Assembly: GCA_032358165.1 (NCBI GenBank)
Contig: JAALGY010000043.1
Coordinates: 1,860,001 to 1,924,000 of the forward strand
Length of the DNA stretch: 64,000 nt
Direction: 5' to 3'
Source of the DNA: Diplosphaera chodatii
Lineage: Eukaryota > Chlorophyta > Trebouxiophyceae > Prasiolales > Stichococcaceae
The notes under the pieces were generated by a model, which saw only the letters and a list, made by a program, of their open reading frames with translations, was not told the origin of the DNA and made no database searches. Both the position numbers and the translations under genes were made by a program. Shown here one piece after another: positions 33,080-45,092 of the stretch (position 1 is its first letter; each line of letters starts with the position of its first letter).

Positions 33080-36000
33080 ACACAAAATGGAGATCAACCA
33101 AACACAGCGGCACCCGCTGCCACAGAAGGAATGCACTGACAGTGAGCAGCAAAGCCGCCACAACTGCGACAGCTTGGGACACCATTCCAACGGGACAATA
33201 CCTTGCTGCCGCGGTGTGGGCTGTCTGCTGTGGCAGTGATGTCGCACAGCGGCTTCTGCGGCTGCAGCTGCGCAGCAGTTTCAGTGGCGGCGGTGGACGG
33301 CTCTGTGGCCACCCCCGCCGCCACGGCACCTGTGCCCTGCACATTCTCCTGCGCCGGCGACTGCGACAAGTCCCCAGCCTGCACCATACAGCGCCAACGA
33401 TCTTCAAGCTAACAAAACGAACATCAACCGGCTCCATGCTCCCTTTGTATGCAACCCTGCTGGCTACCGCTGTGGAGGCTGCTGCCAGCGTAATGCGCAC
33501 ATGCCCAGCAGCATGCAGGCGCTTGTAAGCTTGTGATGCCATCTGCAGACTGCACCTCGAAGTCAAAGGCCGGCATGTCGAGGGAGTGGCGGGAGGTGCC
33601 GTCTCCTGCCTCCTGAAAGTCCACGGCCCCAGCCAGCAGCGCCTGCAGGTCGATGCCGTCCTCGCACTCCACCTCTGCAGTCGCAGCAGGCGCCAACCCA
33701 CGTGTTTGCAACTGCGCCGTACCCTTGGTTGGTGCCTGACATAGCAGCTGCTGCGGAAGGTGCTGCGGAGGCACACACATGCAACAACCCTCGTGAAGGA
33801 GAAGGGTTAAACGGTCTTCAACGTGTGCAAGGACGCACCTGTGAACTGCACCATGCCGCGCATGGGGCTGACCATGCCACGCACGGGGCTGCTGATGAAG
33901 AAGCGCCTGTGCGGGCTGGCGAGCCGCCGCAGCGGGCTGGCCCCCATGTCCTCGCCCTGCCTGAGGCCCGCAGCGGGCTGCGAGCCCGGTGCCAGGCTGC
34001 CTGTCGCCTGCAGGTTGCCGCTGGCGTCCTGTCAACATGGGAGAAGGGGATGTCTGAGGCCAAGCGGTGGGAGCGTCCCAGCCAAGGTCCGCGCAGCTTC
34101 ATGCAGGGTCTTATGCCGATATCAGGCAGCTGGGGATGCATCCGTTTCACCGGGTCCCTATGTGCAGGGGACTCTCAACAACCAGTGGCTGAGCTCACCA
34201 CTGACAGGCCAGCGAACAGCGTCGAGGGCGTGGGCGCATGCTGTGTCGCGTCATTGGACTGCCCATCCTCTGCTGGCGGGCCCACCACGAACGACAGCTG
34301 CTCCCCGCCCTGCGCAGCAGCGGGAGCACCCACGATCAGTGCACTGATTCACCGGGGGGACCGCCAAGTAAAAGATGAGCATCTGCCGTGCGTGCTGGAG
34401 CCGCCGCCACTCCAGCAGCAGCTTCAAAAAAGGCATGACGTGTGGAGGAGGGCACGCACTGCGTTCTGCAGAGGGACAGGGACCATGCGGCCGCCAGGCA
34501 GCTGCTGCCAGACCATCGGCAGCAGAGCCTCCTGCCCGGCCAGTGCAGCGTCCGCAGCCGCCGCAGCAGCCCCCTGCACTGCGCCTTCTGCAGGACAGCA
34601 GGGACAGCCTGCTCAGCGCCAGCATGGGCGGCCACGCTCGTGCGGGCGGCAGGAACACATGTGCAGTCCACTCTGAGCGTCCGCACACTCGTCCCTGCGC
34701 ACAATTACCCGCACACGGGCTTGCACCTGAGCTGAAAGCAACACGAGCCGAGGTGGCACACCTGATGAATGTGAGGTGTCAGCCTGTGTGGAGGCAGCGG
34801 GCGGCAGGATGGGGACCAACATCATGGGACCGTCGGCAGTGTCCACCATGCGGGATCCAGCTGGCAAGCCCTACATCACAGCGCCGCGTGTGAGTAGTAG
34901 TGCTGTGTGAGTAGTAGTGCCGGGGCAAAGATCAAGGGCCATTACTAAGGTGCCTTCCTGGCAGCTGCGCTGGGGCGCGCCAGGTTTGCAGGGTGCATGT
35001 TGGGGAGCGCTCGAGCATCACGTCAGGAGGGCGTGGTGCCGTCGCATCTGCCAGCAGGCCACAGCACGCCCTCAGCAGGTCGGCCCGGAGTCGGGTGCCT
35101 ACCGCAGGCAGGGAGGGCGGCGCAGACGGCAGCCTGCCGGGCAGCGCGGGCTCCTCGTGCTGCAGCTCAGGCGCGGCGTCGGATGCCGCGCCGGTCACCA
35201 GCACCTCATCCAGATCATCCGATGTCTGCGCAGCCATCGATCGGGTCAATGGGAATGAGCAACAGACCGCACCCACTCGAGACACGGCCACCTGGCACAA
35301 TGCCATGACGCGCAGACATGCAGAGGGTTTTGCGACGGAGGCGCGGGTGCCGAACTCACCGTGGCTGCGGGCGCCAGGCGGGCGACGTGCACATTGGGCG
35401 CTCCAGGGAGGGGCACGGAGCCCGGGGACGGCGTCCCCTGCAGCGCCGGCGCGGCGCCCGCCTCCGAGCCCTGCTGCGGCGGCGGGTCCGCCGCCGGCTG
35501 GGGCGACGGCTGGCGGCGCTGCCGGGAGGGGCGGGGCGGCTGCGGGGGCGGCGGCGTCGCGGTGCGCGTCGCCTGCGACCCCGCGGACGCCTCCCCCGCC
35601 AGGCTGGGCGTGATGCTGGGCGTGCCGGCCGCCGCCGCCGCCAGCGGCCTCGGCCTGCACAGCCGGTGAGCCGCCTCGACCCCAGCTTTCTCGCTCGCGC
35701 ACATGTGCTGTATGGGTGCCTCTGGAAAGCAGCCGCACGTCTCGGTCACATGCTGCAGGGGCGACCGTCTCTTGGGGTGCGATCCTGGGGCAACACTGTG
35801 CAGAGCACGCACTGCAGGCTGGGGGTGCCGGGCGATGTGAAGGACGGCGCCTTGGCGCCGCCGCCGCGGGCGGGCCCCGGGGCCGCGCGCCGCCCGGCGG
35901 CAACGGTGGCCACGGCCTCTGGCGGCTCGGGCGGCTGCGCGCCGGGGGGCGCCTGGTTCTGGCAGTTCTCGCATTTGCACGCCTTGCTGCAGGGAGCGCC

Positions 36001-38196
36001 CGCCTGCGGCAGGGACAGCAGGGCAATCGGACGGCGTCTCTGATGAACCATGCTGCAGTCGCTCGTGCATGCATTCCCTACGTGATTCGAAACGTGTGTT
36101 ACACTGCTGCTGCTGCCGCTGCCTCGAGCATTGGTCAAGCTGTCGGAGACTGAGGCTCACACCTGGAAGCACTCGCAGTACTTCTTTTTGCAGCCGGACT
36201 TCTTGCAGTGGCATCCCCGGCGGTGCGCGGCGGCGGCCGCGCCATCGCCCGTCGCCACGATCTTGGCCTTGAAGGCATCCGGGTTGCGCTCCTCCACCGC
36301 CTTGCGGGCGGCTGCCACGCCCTCCCTGCAGCGTGGGGAGCAGCATCACAGCAATGGCCGGGGCGTGCACGTTTGGGAGGACACAAACACGGTCACGATG
36401 GTGTAGTCCACTGTGCCATCGTTTGTGATAGGCTGGAGGCATTGGTGTACGCACTCGTTGTCCAGGGTGTTGGCACAGCCGACGCATTGGCAGTTGGTGC
36501 AGTACAGCCCCGCGGCGAAGCAGTCGCAGTACAGCTTCAGGCACTTGGACTTCTTGCAGTGGCAGTGCTTTGATGCCCTGCACAGCCGCAAGGCGCCATC
36601 CTCAGACGAGTGCCACTGTGAGTGCAAAGGCCGTCAGCGAGACTGCAAGATGGCCTGACATTCACTGATGTCGGTGTGCGCTGTGCTCACATCATGGTGC
36701 TGCTGGCAGTGCTCTGGCGACGCGGATTGCCGGCGGCCGGCCCGTCATCCGGTGTGTCTGGCGGAATCACGCTGAGCAGCGACCCCTTGGCGCCTGCATG
36801 ACACGATGTTGCGACAACTTCAGTGCTTCTGCACCCCGGCTCTCCTCCACAGTGGCTTCAGCAGCCCACCGGTAGCCCAGCTTGCTGACGGTCGGCATGC
36901 CGGCTTGCCTGAGGTGGAGGTGCTGAGACGGCGCGCAGCTGGCGTCGTGGCCACCGCGTCCATCAGGCTGGTCCATGTGGACGCCCGCACCGGCACATCC
37001 GGCTCCTCCTGCCGACCCAGCAGTTGCACGCAATCACCAGTTGCCAGTGCATGCCTGCGTCCTGGCTGTGTGTTGCGTGCTCAACCCACCATCATCAAAG
37101 TGCAGCGCCTGCGGTCTCACCGATTTCACCGCTGCTGCTGCAGCCGCCTTGGACACCCGGCGGGCGTTGCGGACTCTGGAGCTGCTGCGGGGGGTGGGTC
37201 CCCCGTCGCTGTGCTGCGAGGCATTAGCGGCGGCATCTCCATCCGCAGCCGCGGGCGCGGCGACGGAGTCAAGCTGCAGCGCTGGCGGCGGCTCCAGCAG
37301 CTCACCGGAGGACGGCGGAGGCAGCGGCACGGGGTGCATGGAGTGCATCGAGGCCGTCTCCACCAGCCGGCTCAGCGTGGCGGCTGCACGGTGCTCCCCC
37401 CGCAGTGCGCCCTGCACATGCAACAGAGCAGCAAAGTGAGCAAGAGTCAACCAACAACTTGCTGTGCACACCACTCTGCTTTCACGAGGGATTCCTGGAG
37501 CCCAGCCTCCCTAGCAGCCTGCAGCGCTGGGCACATCACGCAAGTACGGATGCACTCACCGAGCCACCGCGCAGCAGCGGGTCCGACGCTGAGCTCTGCC
37601 GCGTGACAGCTGCACTGCACAGCGGCTCGCCAAAGCTGCTGAAGCGCCGGCGTGCAGCGCGGGCAGACCCCGGCATGTCCCCAGCCGCGGGCAGCTGCTG
37701 TGCTTCCGCACTCGCCGTCGAGTCCTGTGACAGCGCACGTCTGCTCATGTTCTGGCGCACTGGCACTGCTACATCCACACCAGCACACAAGAGTGATCAC
37801 CGATGTCGTGTTGAGTTTGCTTGCTTGCTCGTCTGTGGATGGACACACAGGCATGTTGGGGTTCTCCACCCTGCTGCGGTACTGGGCAAGCGTCAGCAGC
37901 GACCGCACCTTGGGGGAGCCGAAGCCCCGCGGCACGCCCCCCAGCTGCAGGCCGGGCGCCGGCAGGTCGCTGGACGACGGCAGCAGCGCGCCCATGGGGC
38001 TGGCCAGCCGCGAGATGGGGTCGAACAGCATGCCGGGCGACGCCATCGGCCCGTGGCTGGCCGCCGCGGCACGCTGCCGGTCCGGAGACGCCATGAAGAG
38101 CGGGCTGGGGCTCTTGGGAAAGTCGCTGGACGGCGAGAACACAAACTGGCTGTGGCGGGTGGTGCGCTCGCCGCGCGGCGGGGAGAAGAAGGACAT
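33080..38196 (-). CDS. TSO1/CPP (LIN54-like) CXC-domain DNA-binding protein
   Basis: The start at 38196 gives [16 protein letters not shown], then [18 protein letters not shown], resembling the N-terminal proline-directed segment of plant TSO1/TCX proteins. Exons follow at about 37756-37560 ([20 protein letters not shown]), 37412-37110, 37030-36820 and 36790-36690. Two CXC repeats come next. Repeat 1 (about 36620-36410) has [20 protein letters not shown] and [14 protein letters not shown] linker exon (about 36330-36177) has [12 protein letters not shown] and repeat 2 [19 protein letters not shown], completed by [14 protein letters not shown] from 36003. CXC repeats coordinate zinc and bind the cell-cycle homology element in MuvB/DREAM-type complexes. 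A long Pro/Ala-rich C-terminal part follows: about 35665-35360, 35240-34932, 34865-34760, 34450-34370, 34030-33840, 33720-33540, and 33380-33195. Only the CXC core is certain; several flanking joins and the stop are inferred. Confidence 0.85.
34888..34921 (+). repeat. Two-copy 17-bp tandem repeat
   Basis: GTGTGAGTAGTAGTGCT is followed directly by GTGTGAGTAGTAGTGCC. It lies in a probable intron of the CXC gene. Confidence 0.9.
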
Positions 38197-39804
38197 TGGA
38201 GCCCGCTCTGTGTGAGCTGCAGCTGCCCCCTCCCCATCACGCCTGCAGCATAAGTCATATTGTTCAGGTGTTTTCGCACGATGCGTCGCACTGTATCATG
38301 CAGGTACAGCCGGTTCGTATTCGCTCCTGAATGCATCTTCAAACGTGATGCTGACATGAGGGCCGATCGAAGGCGTGCATGCGACCGGGCAATGCCCTGC
38401 CACACTGCATTGCTGCCTTGTTGTATCCTCACATGTCGCTTGCAGGACGGCAATGCATCGAACGTCTCGATGAAACGTGCCGCAGGTGAGAAAGCTGGGT
38501 GCTCACCCGAAGCCTGGCGCTGGCGACTGCCCCACGCCGAGCGGCGCATATGTTGCATCTGACTGGCTCCTAGGCGGCGTCAGCGGCGGCAGCTTGGTGG
38601 CGGCATGCTGCCAGTAGGGACTCGCCTGAGACACAAACCGTCACTGACGTGGTCTGCCGAAACATGGTCTGGGTCCCCTTTTTGAAGGCCCGCTCTGCGC
38701 TGCGGCATGGCGCCATGCATACATGATGTCTGCCACGCATCAGAAGACGGCGGCGGAGGCAAATTGGGACCGATCGGGCACACGGAGGTGGCACCAGCGA
38801 CATGTTTTGCGTCTCGAAAGTGCGCATGACTGGGCAGGCCCGCCCCCAACTGCCTTTCGGCAGCGGGAACACACCACACCGCCGCTGCAACACGGCGTCC
38901 AGCCGCATCGGGCATCTGACAGCTGCTACGATGACACATGGGGCCGGGGGGGCTGCTTAAAGGCAGCTCTGTCAGAGCGTTGGGCGGCTGATCCCTTCAC
39001 CCTGGGTACTGCAATACTCCAGCGGAGATGGGGCACCCCGACATCATGCGCTTTGCCGTTTTGATGCGTCAGCATATGATCAAGCGGCAGCGCCAGGCTT
39101 GCAGCAGCACACCTCGGGTGCCCTGCGCCCAACGCTTCGAACAGGCTGGTCAGGCGTCGCTGCCGGCGCCTGCCGCGCACGGGACTTTGGCATTGCTGCT
39201 CCTTGCCACCCCTTCACAACATGCCGCACAGTCCAGCAGTTGGTGCACGCCACCGACACGCGAAGTTAATCTGAGTGCTGGGGGTTGCAGGGCCAATGTC
39301 CAAACAGCAGCCCGCAATAGTAGGCCACGACTGCACGAGTGCGCTTGTTGGTGCACTCGACTCCTTACAGATGCACAGCAAGGATCCCCGGTTAAGCTCA
39401 GACGCTTTTGCGATGGCGCACTGAGTTGAGTTTGAGGCATTCAAAATTGATCTCGGGCTTTCTAAGGAGTCATGCTGGTAGTCCTTAGGCAGGATCACCC
39501 GGCAGTTCCCTCTTAATGCTTACCGGTATCAGTACTTTTGGGGCAGCAGCTTCCGTCTGGAGCGGGGAGGACAAATAAGGAACGTCCTCCCGCGCAAAGC
39601 GAGTGTCTGCCAGTCGGGACTCCTGCAGATTGCACCTATCATGACGACCGTAGGCTTACAAGGCCTAGCACCGCCAATCGCCACCTTCGTGCCAAATACA
39701 AGCTGCCGCAGCCAGCGTCGTACCTCACACCAGTGTGGTGCGCACGACACCCTGAGGTAAACACAAAATATACCACCTGCCCCGCCACTAATACTCATCG
39801 CTCC
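38197..39804. other. 1.6 kb intergenic region
   Basis: Lies between the start of the CXC gene and the stop of ArsA1, both on the minus strand. It should hold the CXC promoter and 5' UTR and the ArsA1 3' UTR. Frames on both strands are short and without family signal; no RNA gene or mobile element was seen. Confidence 0.45.
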
Positions 39805-42800
39805 TCACTTCCACAGGGTATCCCCAAAGAATTGCAGCGCCGGCACACCCCTCACTTCCAGGTCCACCAGCGGCGCCTCCGTGACTTCCAGTTCCCTGCA
39901 AGGCGGGGTTGTGCTTCTTCACCTCTTGTGTGTTGATCCAGAAGAACTTGCGCACATGTAATAGCGCCTCAGTCCAGGCTTCGTGCTCTGACCCAACATC
40001 AGATCATCAGACCATCACCCCGCAACGGTCTATGCTGTCATACACGCAGTCACTGCATGCCTCCTGGGATGATACTGCTTGAAGCATGGGCAGCATGTCC
40101 ATGAGGAGCGACGGGCAGCACCTGAGTGCAGGGTCGTCCCTCAGCTTGGCCAGCGCCCGCTGCTGGTCTGTGCGCTTCGATGCCAGAAACTTTTGGGAGG
40201 CGCTGGGGTCAAGTACCTGCATTTGATGTGCACACGCAGCGTTGCGGCATGGAACTGTACCATAACGCGAGCTTAGCCCACCAATCCTGCGGTGTCAGCA
40301 ACATCACACGGCACAGGCAGCACCTGGTTGACCGCAATGGCGTTCACTGGCACGCCTTCTGTTCGCAAGGCCTGCACAGCAACAGCAGAAGCAATCAGCT
40401 GAAGGTGCAAGTCTGTCCGAGGTAGCAACACAGGCGACGTCACACAAGCGCTAGGCCTGCATGAATTCTAGGTTTCGGACCATGACCCTACACTGGCAAC
40501 CACCCACCTTTGCCAGGCGCCCGCTTTCAGCCACAGCCATGACCGTAGGTATTGTCACAATAACGAATTCTGTGGTGTCCCTGTTCCGGAACAGCTGTCG
40601 TGCTTCCTCCATCCGTTCCTGTGTTTCCACACAAGCCTCACAGTTAGGTGTCGTAACTATCAGGCAGCAGGACATGACGGCAGTCCGCAGTCGCCTTGTG
40701 CATGACCATGCGTCACACACAATACAAAAACTGCAACAGTCAACAAACCAAGGTTTGAAAATCCATGGCAGATCGACTGCACCTGCAGTGCCTCCAGCTT
40801 TGCAACAGCAGGGTCCTTCTCCGACTTGATGCCGAAGATGCCCTTCACGGCGCCAGCCGCGTCCGTCAGCTTGGCTCGCAACCGCACCACCTGCAGCGCA
40901 GCAGTAGCAGGATCCGGCCAGCGTCGACTGCCAGACTGGACACGCATCTCGAACACCCAGGGTGCCATGTGAGACGACAGCCATCAGCCAGGACCTAGCA
41001 TGCAGCCCGAGGCACGCGCACGCAGTCACAAAGGAAGCACACCTTGCCGATGGTCGCGTCTAGGAAGTCGGGGAGCGTCAGCAGGCGCAGCGTGTGGCCG
41101 GTGGGCGCGGTGTCGAAGACTATGCGGCTGAAGCGGGCGTACTCGGGGGCGCGCAGGAAGGACACCACCTTGGAGATAGCCACCACCTCGTCTACCCCCG
41201 GTGGAAGAGTGTCCAACAGCTCGCCTGTACAGAAACGCATTGTTGCTACCACCATCACTTTCATGCCACCATGCGCATACTAGAAGGTTTCCTACTGATG
41301 GGTTTGAACTAAAGACATATACGACCCTACAGTCGATGTACATGGTCGAGGTCGAGAGCATGGTCGAGGTCGAGAGACAGGAGCTCGCTGAGTTTCAGTT
41401 CCTGCAGCTGATCTGCAAATGCACCAAGTCCAACAGAGGACATGAACTGCTGCGCCTTCGCCATGCCCCTGCCATCGTCAGCTGCTGCCACTGCCTGCAC
41501 AGGTACAGGGCATCACCTCTTGCAGGAAGCAGGTGAGCGTGTACGTATGCTGCGCTCTGCAGATGACCTGACTGCAATTCAGCTGCCTTGACGACTGCAC
41601 ACGTGCAGCAGCCACGGAGCCTGCGCGGGCCATACCCTGATGTCGGCCCGCGCCCGCTCAACATCCACCTCCATGCCCCACAGCGGCAGATCGGTGCCCT
41701 CCACCGCCACGGGCGCTCCGCCGCTCACATCCTACGTACCCACACGCCATGCATTGCACCACAAATCGCATGACAAAGCGCAACGGTTGTCAGGCCGACG
41801 AGCAGGTGCAGCCCTGAGGCTTGACGTTGCTGCTCACTGGGCATGCTGCACACTCTGATTGGCTGCAGGCAGCCGTACCTGGTCGAGCGCATCGGACAGC
41901 GAGTGGGCTGGGTCTGTGGAGACCACCAGCGTCGAGTGGCCAGCCGACGCAAACTTGACCGCCAGCGACGCCGCTGAGCTGGTCTTGCCCACGCCCCCTT
42001 TGCCACCCAGCATCACATACCGCCGGTCTGGGCCTGCACATACAGCATGGCGACGCCGGGTCGCCACCAAGTCAAGTTGGATGACAATCAGCAGCCCCAA
42101 ACAAGCTATGGTCAGCATTTGCCTGGACTGTCTCCAGCTCTGCGACTGGACGGACAGCAACACCCCGCAGCACCAAGCACAGGGCGCGCTGCGACTCACT
42201 GGCTGCCATGCCGTCGAAGGCCGGCGCCCACAGCATGTCGCCGAAGTAGCCGAGCGCCGCGGGGCCGCGCACCTCCAGGTCCAGCAGCGGCCCCCGCAGC
42301 TTGGCGAGGTCCCGCAGCTCGGGGTCCGCCTCAATCATGGCCAGCGACCGCTCCTGGTCCTTCAGCTTCATGGCGATGTACTTGTCGCCCATGCCCTCTG
42401 TGATCACCTGCTGAAACTGACGTGCCGCAGATCAGTTGTGGTTGCAGCAAGCACACCAGCCATTGACGTGTACACCTGTTTGGACACACTTACACGCAAG
42501 ACATCACCCAATTGATATGGAGTTGCTCGTCGGTTGCTTGCCTGGTTGACGATGATGCGGCGGCAGGGGATGCTGTCAGCCTTGAGCGAAGTCGCCAGGC
42601 GTGCCGACTCGTTGACCCCGAGCACGGTGGGGATGGTGGCTATCACAAACTCCGTCTGCTCGGCATCCCGGAACAGGTCCTTCACCATCAACACGCTTTC
42701 CTGCTCCACAACAACAGAGATATTCAGGTGTGCCACCTGGGAGCGCACGCATTATGTTGACACAGGCAGGCAACCCAAGCTGATGTCCGCGCAGCCAGGC

Positions 42801-44196
42801 AGCTGATGGTCCACAGCCGACAAGCCAGTGGTGGACCCTCGTGCACTGAAATTCTGCATTATGTCCTGAGTAAGACATTCGCTGCACTCGGCAGGCGAGA
42901 TCGACTTGCATTTGGAGGGGCGAGCAAGCTGCAGACGTCCCGGGCAGTCAAAATGCAGCAGCCCTGAATCAGCATCGGACCCACCTGCAGGCGCTCCAGC
43001 TTTGCGACCGCCTCGTCCTGCTGCTCGGATGCGCCAAAAAGCCCCCGCAGCGCTGAGGACGCGCTGGCAAGGCGCTTGCGCAGGCGGATGATCTTGCCCA
43101 GGCTCGCGCTCACAAAGTCCGGCACCGCCAGCAGCCGCAAGGTGTGCCCGGTTGGCGCGGTGTCGAAGATGATGCGGCTGAAGCGTGCATACTCCTCGCC
43201 CCGCACAAACTCCACGACCTGCATGATGCGAGACCGCCCTTGAGCAACATCCAGATACTCGGGCTGCAGGCATGGTGCACAGACCACACCGCTGCGGCTG
43301 GACTATTGGTTTTGTGGCCCTGCCCACTTTCCAATGCTGAAGTGTCCCTTAGGCCCACGGCGATGGCATGGTGGGCAGCTCGCCCAGGGGCTGGCAAGCG
43401 TGATCGGTGAACACACATGCGGATGCGTTGTCTGATGGCCAACCTTTGCTATCGAGACCGCCTCGTCGAGGCCGGGGGGCGGCGTTTCGAGCAGCTCCCC
43501 CAGCCGCAGGTCCTTCAGCTGCCCCGCCAGCGCCCCGAGGCCCATGCCACCCATGAAGTTGGACACGCCCGAGCCGTCGTCTTTGGCTGCGGCCTGCACC
43601 AGATCGAGAGGTTGCAAATATGCCCAGCAACAGTGCCTAGCAAACGATCGACGGCGGCATCCTGCATTCTGCATCGAAGAGGCTGCGCACCGCCCGGAAC
43701 TCGGCTGTGGCTGCGTCCGGATCCACCTCCATGCCCCACAGCGGCAGGTCTGTGCCAGCCAGCATCACCGGCTTGCCACCGCTGACATCCTGCATCCGCC
43801 ATTTGACAAGCTCAGACTACGCCGTTCCATATGGCAAGGGTAGCACACAGCAAATCAAGCTTTCCAAGGAGTTCTGCAGTGGGTGGTGTACTCAGGTTGA
43901 GACGGATGTCGCACCTGGTCGAGAGAGTCTGACAGCGAGTGCGCTGGGTCTGTGGACACCACCAGCGTCTGGTGGCCTGCTGCTGCCAGCTTGACGGCGA
44001 GTGACGCTGCCAGGCTGGTTTTGCCAACGCCTCCCTTGCCGCTGATCATGATGTATTTGCGCGCCTTCCCCGTGGCAAACTGCTCAAATGCGCTAGCATC
44101 TGCTGCCTTGTCAAGCGTCACTGCCTCTGCTGTTGCCCGCGGCAGCTGCCGCTGCCACTTGTGCCGCTGATGTCTCTGCGCGCTGAGGCTGTGCAT
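39805..44196 (-). CDS. ARSA1: Two-domain ArsA1/GET3-like ATPase for chloroplast tail-anchored proteins
   Basis: One reading frame holds two complete ArsA/GET3 ATPase halves. Half 1 starts at 44196; its exons include 44196-43915 ([33 protein letters not shown]), a 43789 exon ([20 protein letters not shown]), then [48 protein letters not shown] with IIVNQ ending at 42542, and 42410-42200. A phase-1 GTGAGT donor at 42199 joins it to half 2: 42033-41879 ([33 protein letters not shown]), [20 protein letters not shown], 41494-41389, 41224 onward ([20 protein letters not shown]), [25 protein letters not shown], and a last exon ending [16 protein letters not shown], stop TGA 39807-39805. P-loop, switch I and switch II are intact in both halves. 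The Chlamydomonas ArsA1 monomer is known to have this tandem layout and to deliver tail-anchored proteins to the chloroplast envelope. The N-terminal 45 residues could be a presequence or a linker. Confidence 0.92.
41341..41376 (+). repeat. Two perfect 18-bp tandem copies in an ArsA1 intron
   Basis: CATGGTCGAGGTCGAGAG occurs at 41341-41358 and again at 41359-41376 without a mismatch. It lies inside the intron 41388-41225 of the ArsA1 second half. Confidence 0.95.
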
Positions 44197-45092
44197 CTGC
44201 TTGGGGTTGCAGCCCCACTCCTACACCATGCGCTGAGGATCAGCCGACCAATGCCCAAAGCGAAAGGACACCTGGCTATGGACTCACAAGGTTAAAGCAT
44301 GAAAGCTCTGCACACCTTGGAGCAGGCCTGCCATCCTTGCAAACTGCGTGGTATCGTCTGGTCACTGATGTGCGCCTGGCAATTGACGCCGTGATGTCTG
44401 GGTGGCCGGGTGACTGGGCAGCCTAAGCATGAACGCCCAGCCAGTCTGCCACTGCCTTGTGCTAGCATATTCGACGCTCTGCGTTGCTGCAATGACAAAT
44501 CGGCATGTGCCATAATCTGCACGTTGCGCAAATTTATGATGGCTTCAGCTGTAATTAGAACATGCAGGATGCATTATTGCCAGCCATGCATCACCAGCGA
44601 CAGTAGCAGCTCATGCGAGCATATCAAGTATATTGGGTGTGCGGGCAGAAGAAACTTGAACGCTGGCATTAAAAGTTTGCTGTCCATGTGCTGTCAGCTG
44701 CTTGGTCAGCACCACCTCAGCAGCAAGGGCGATGCGCATTGCCACAGGCCCCCAATAGTTCACACATGGCACAGTCCCCCTATCGCCTCATTCCCGTTCC
44801 TCTACTGCATTGGTTTTTATATCAGCTGCTCGTGTCGGCACGTACGGACGCGCAGCGTATGTGCAGAGTTTTGTGTTGCTGACTTTGTTGGTGCCCGTGC
44901 AGCACGGAGCATCCCACTCGCTGATCCCCGCCTCGATTGCGGTCATGCTCACTTCTTGACAGGCTAGTTTACGTCAGTGTTGCAGCAGCATCGCGTATGT
45001 GCCCGCGCCTGAGCGCCTGCATCAGCTAGCAGAGCTACACCAGCGCTGCTTCGGCACAGTACATATCCGTCATCCCGGCGTACCATACAGCC
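44197..45092. other. Divergent promoter region between ArsA1 and the coiled-coil gene
   Basis: About 0.9 kb with no convincing exon. Should contain both promoters. No RNA gene or repeat was recognised. Confidence 0.5.

Noticed and set aside
34932..36074. 380-codon minus-strand open frame and the plus-strand frames opposite
   Set aside because: Only parts of the minus-strand frame are exons of the CXC gene; the rest reads through introns. The plus-strand frames are shadows of Pro/Ala-rich coding DNA.
39529..39798. Open minus-strand frame directly downstream of the ArsA1 stop
   Set aside because: The last ArsA1 exon ends with a clear LWK and stop at 39805. The frame below has no acceptor or family signal and is taken as 3' UTR.
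42034..44196. Two separate tandem ArsA/GET3 genes instead of one
   Set aside because: The end of the first half joins in phase through a GTGAGT donor at 42199 and the CAG before 42033 to the second P-loop, with no stop or start between. A single two-domain ArsA1 is the simpler reading.
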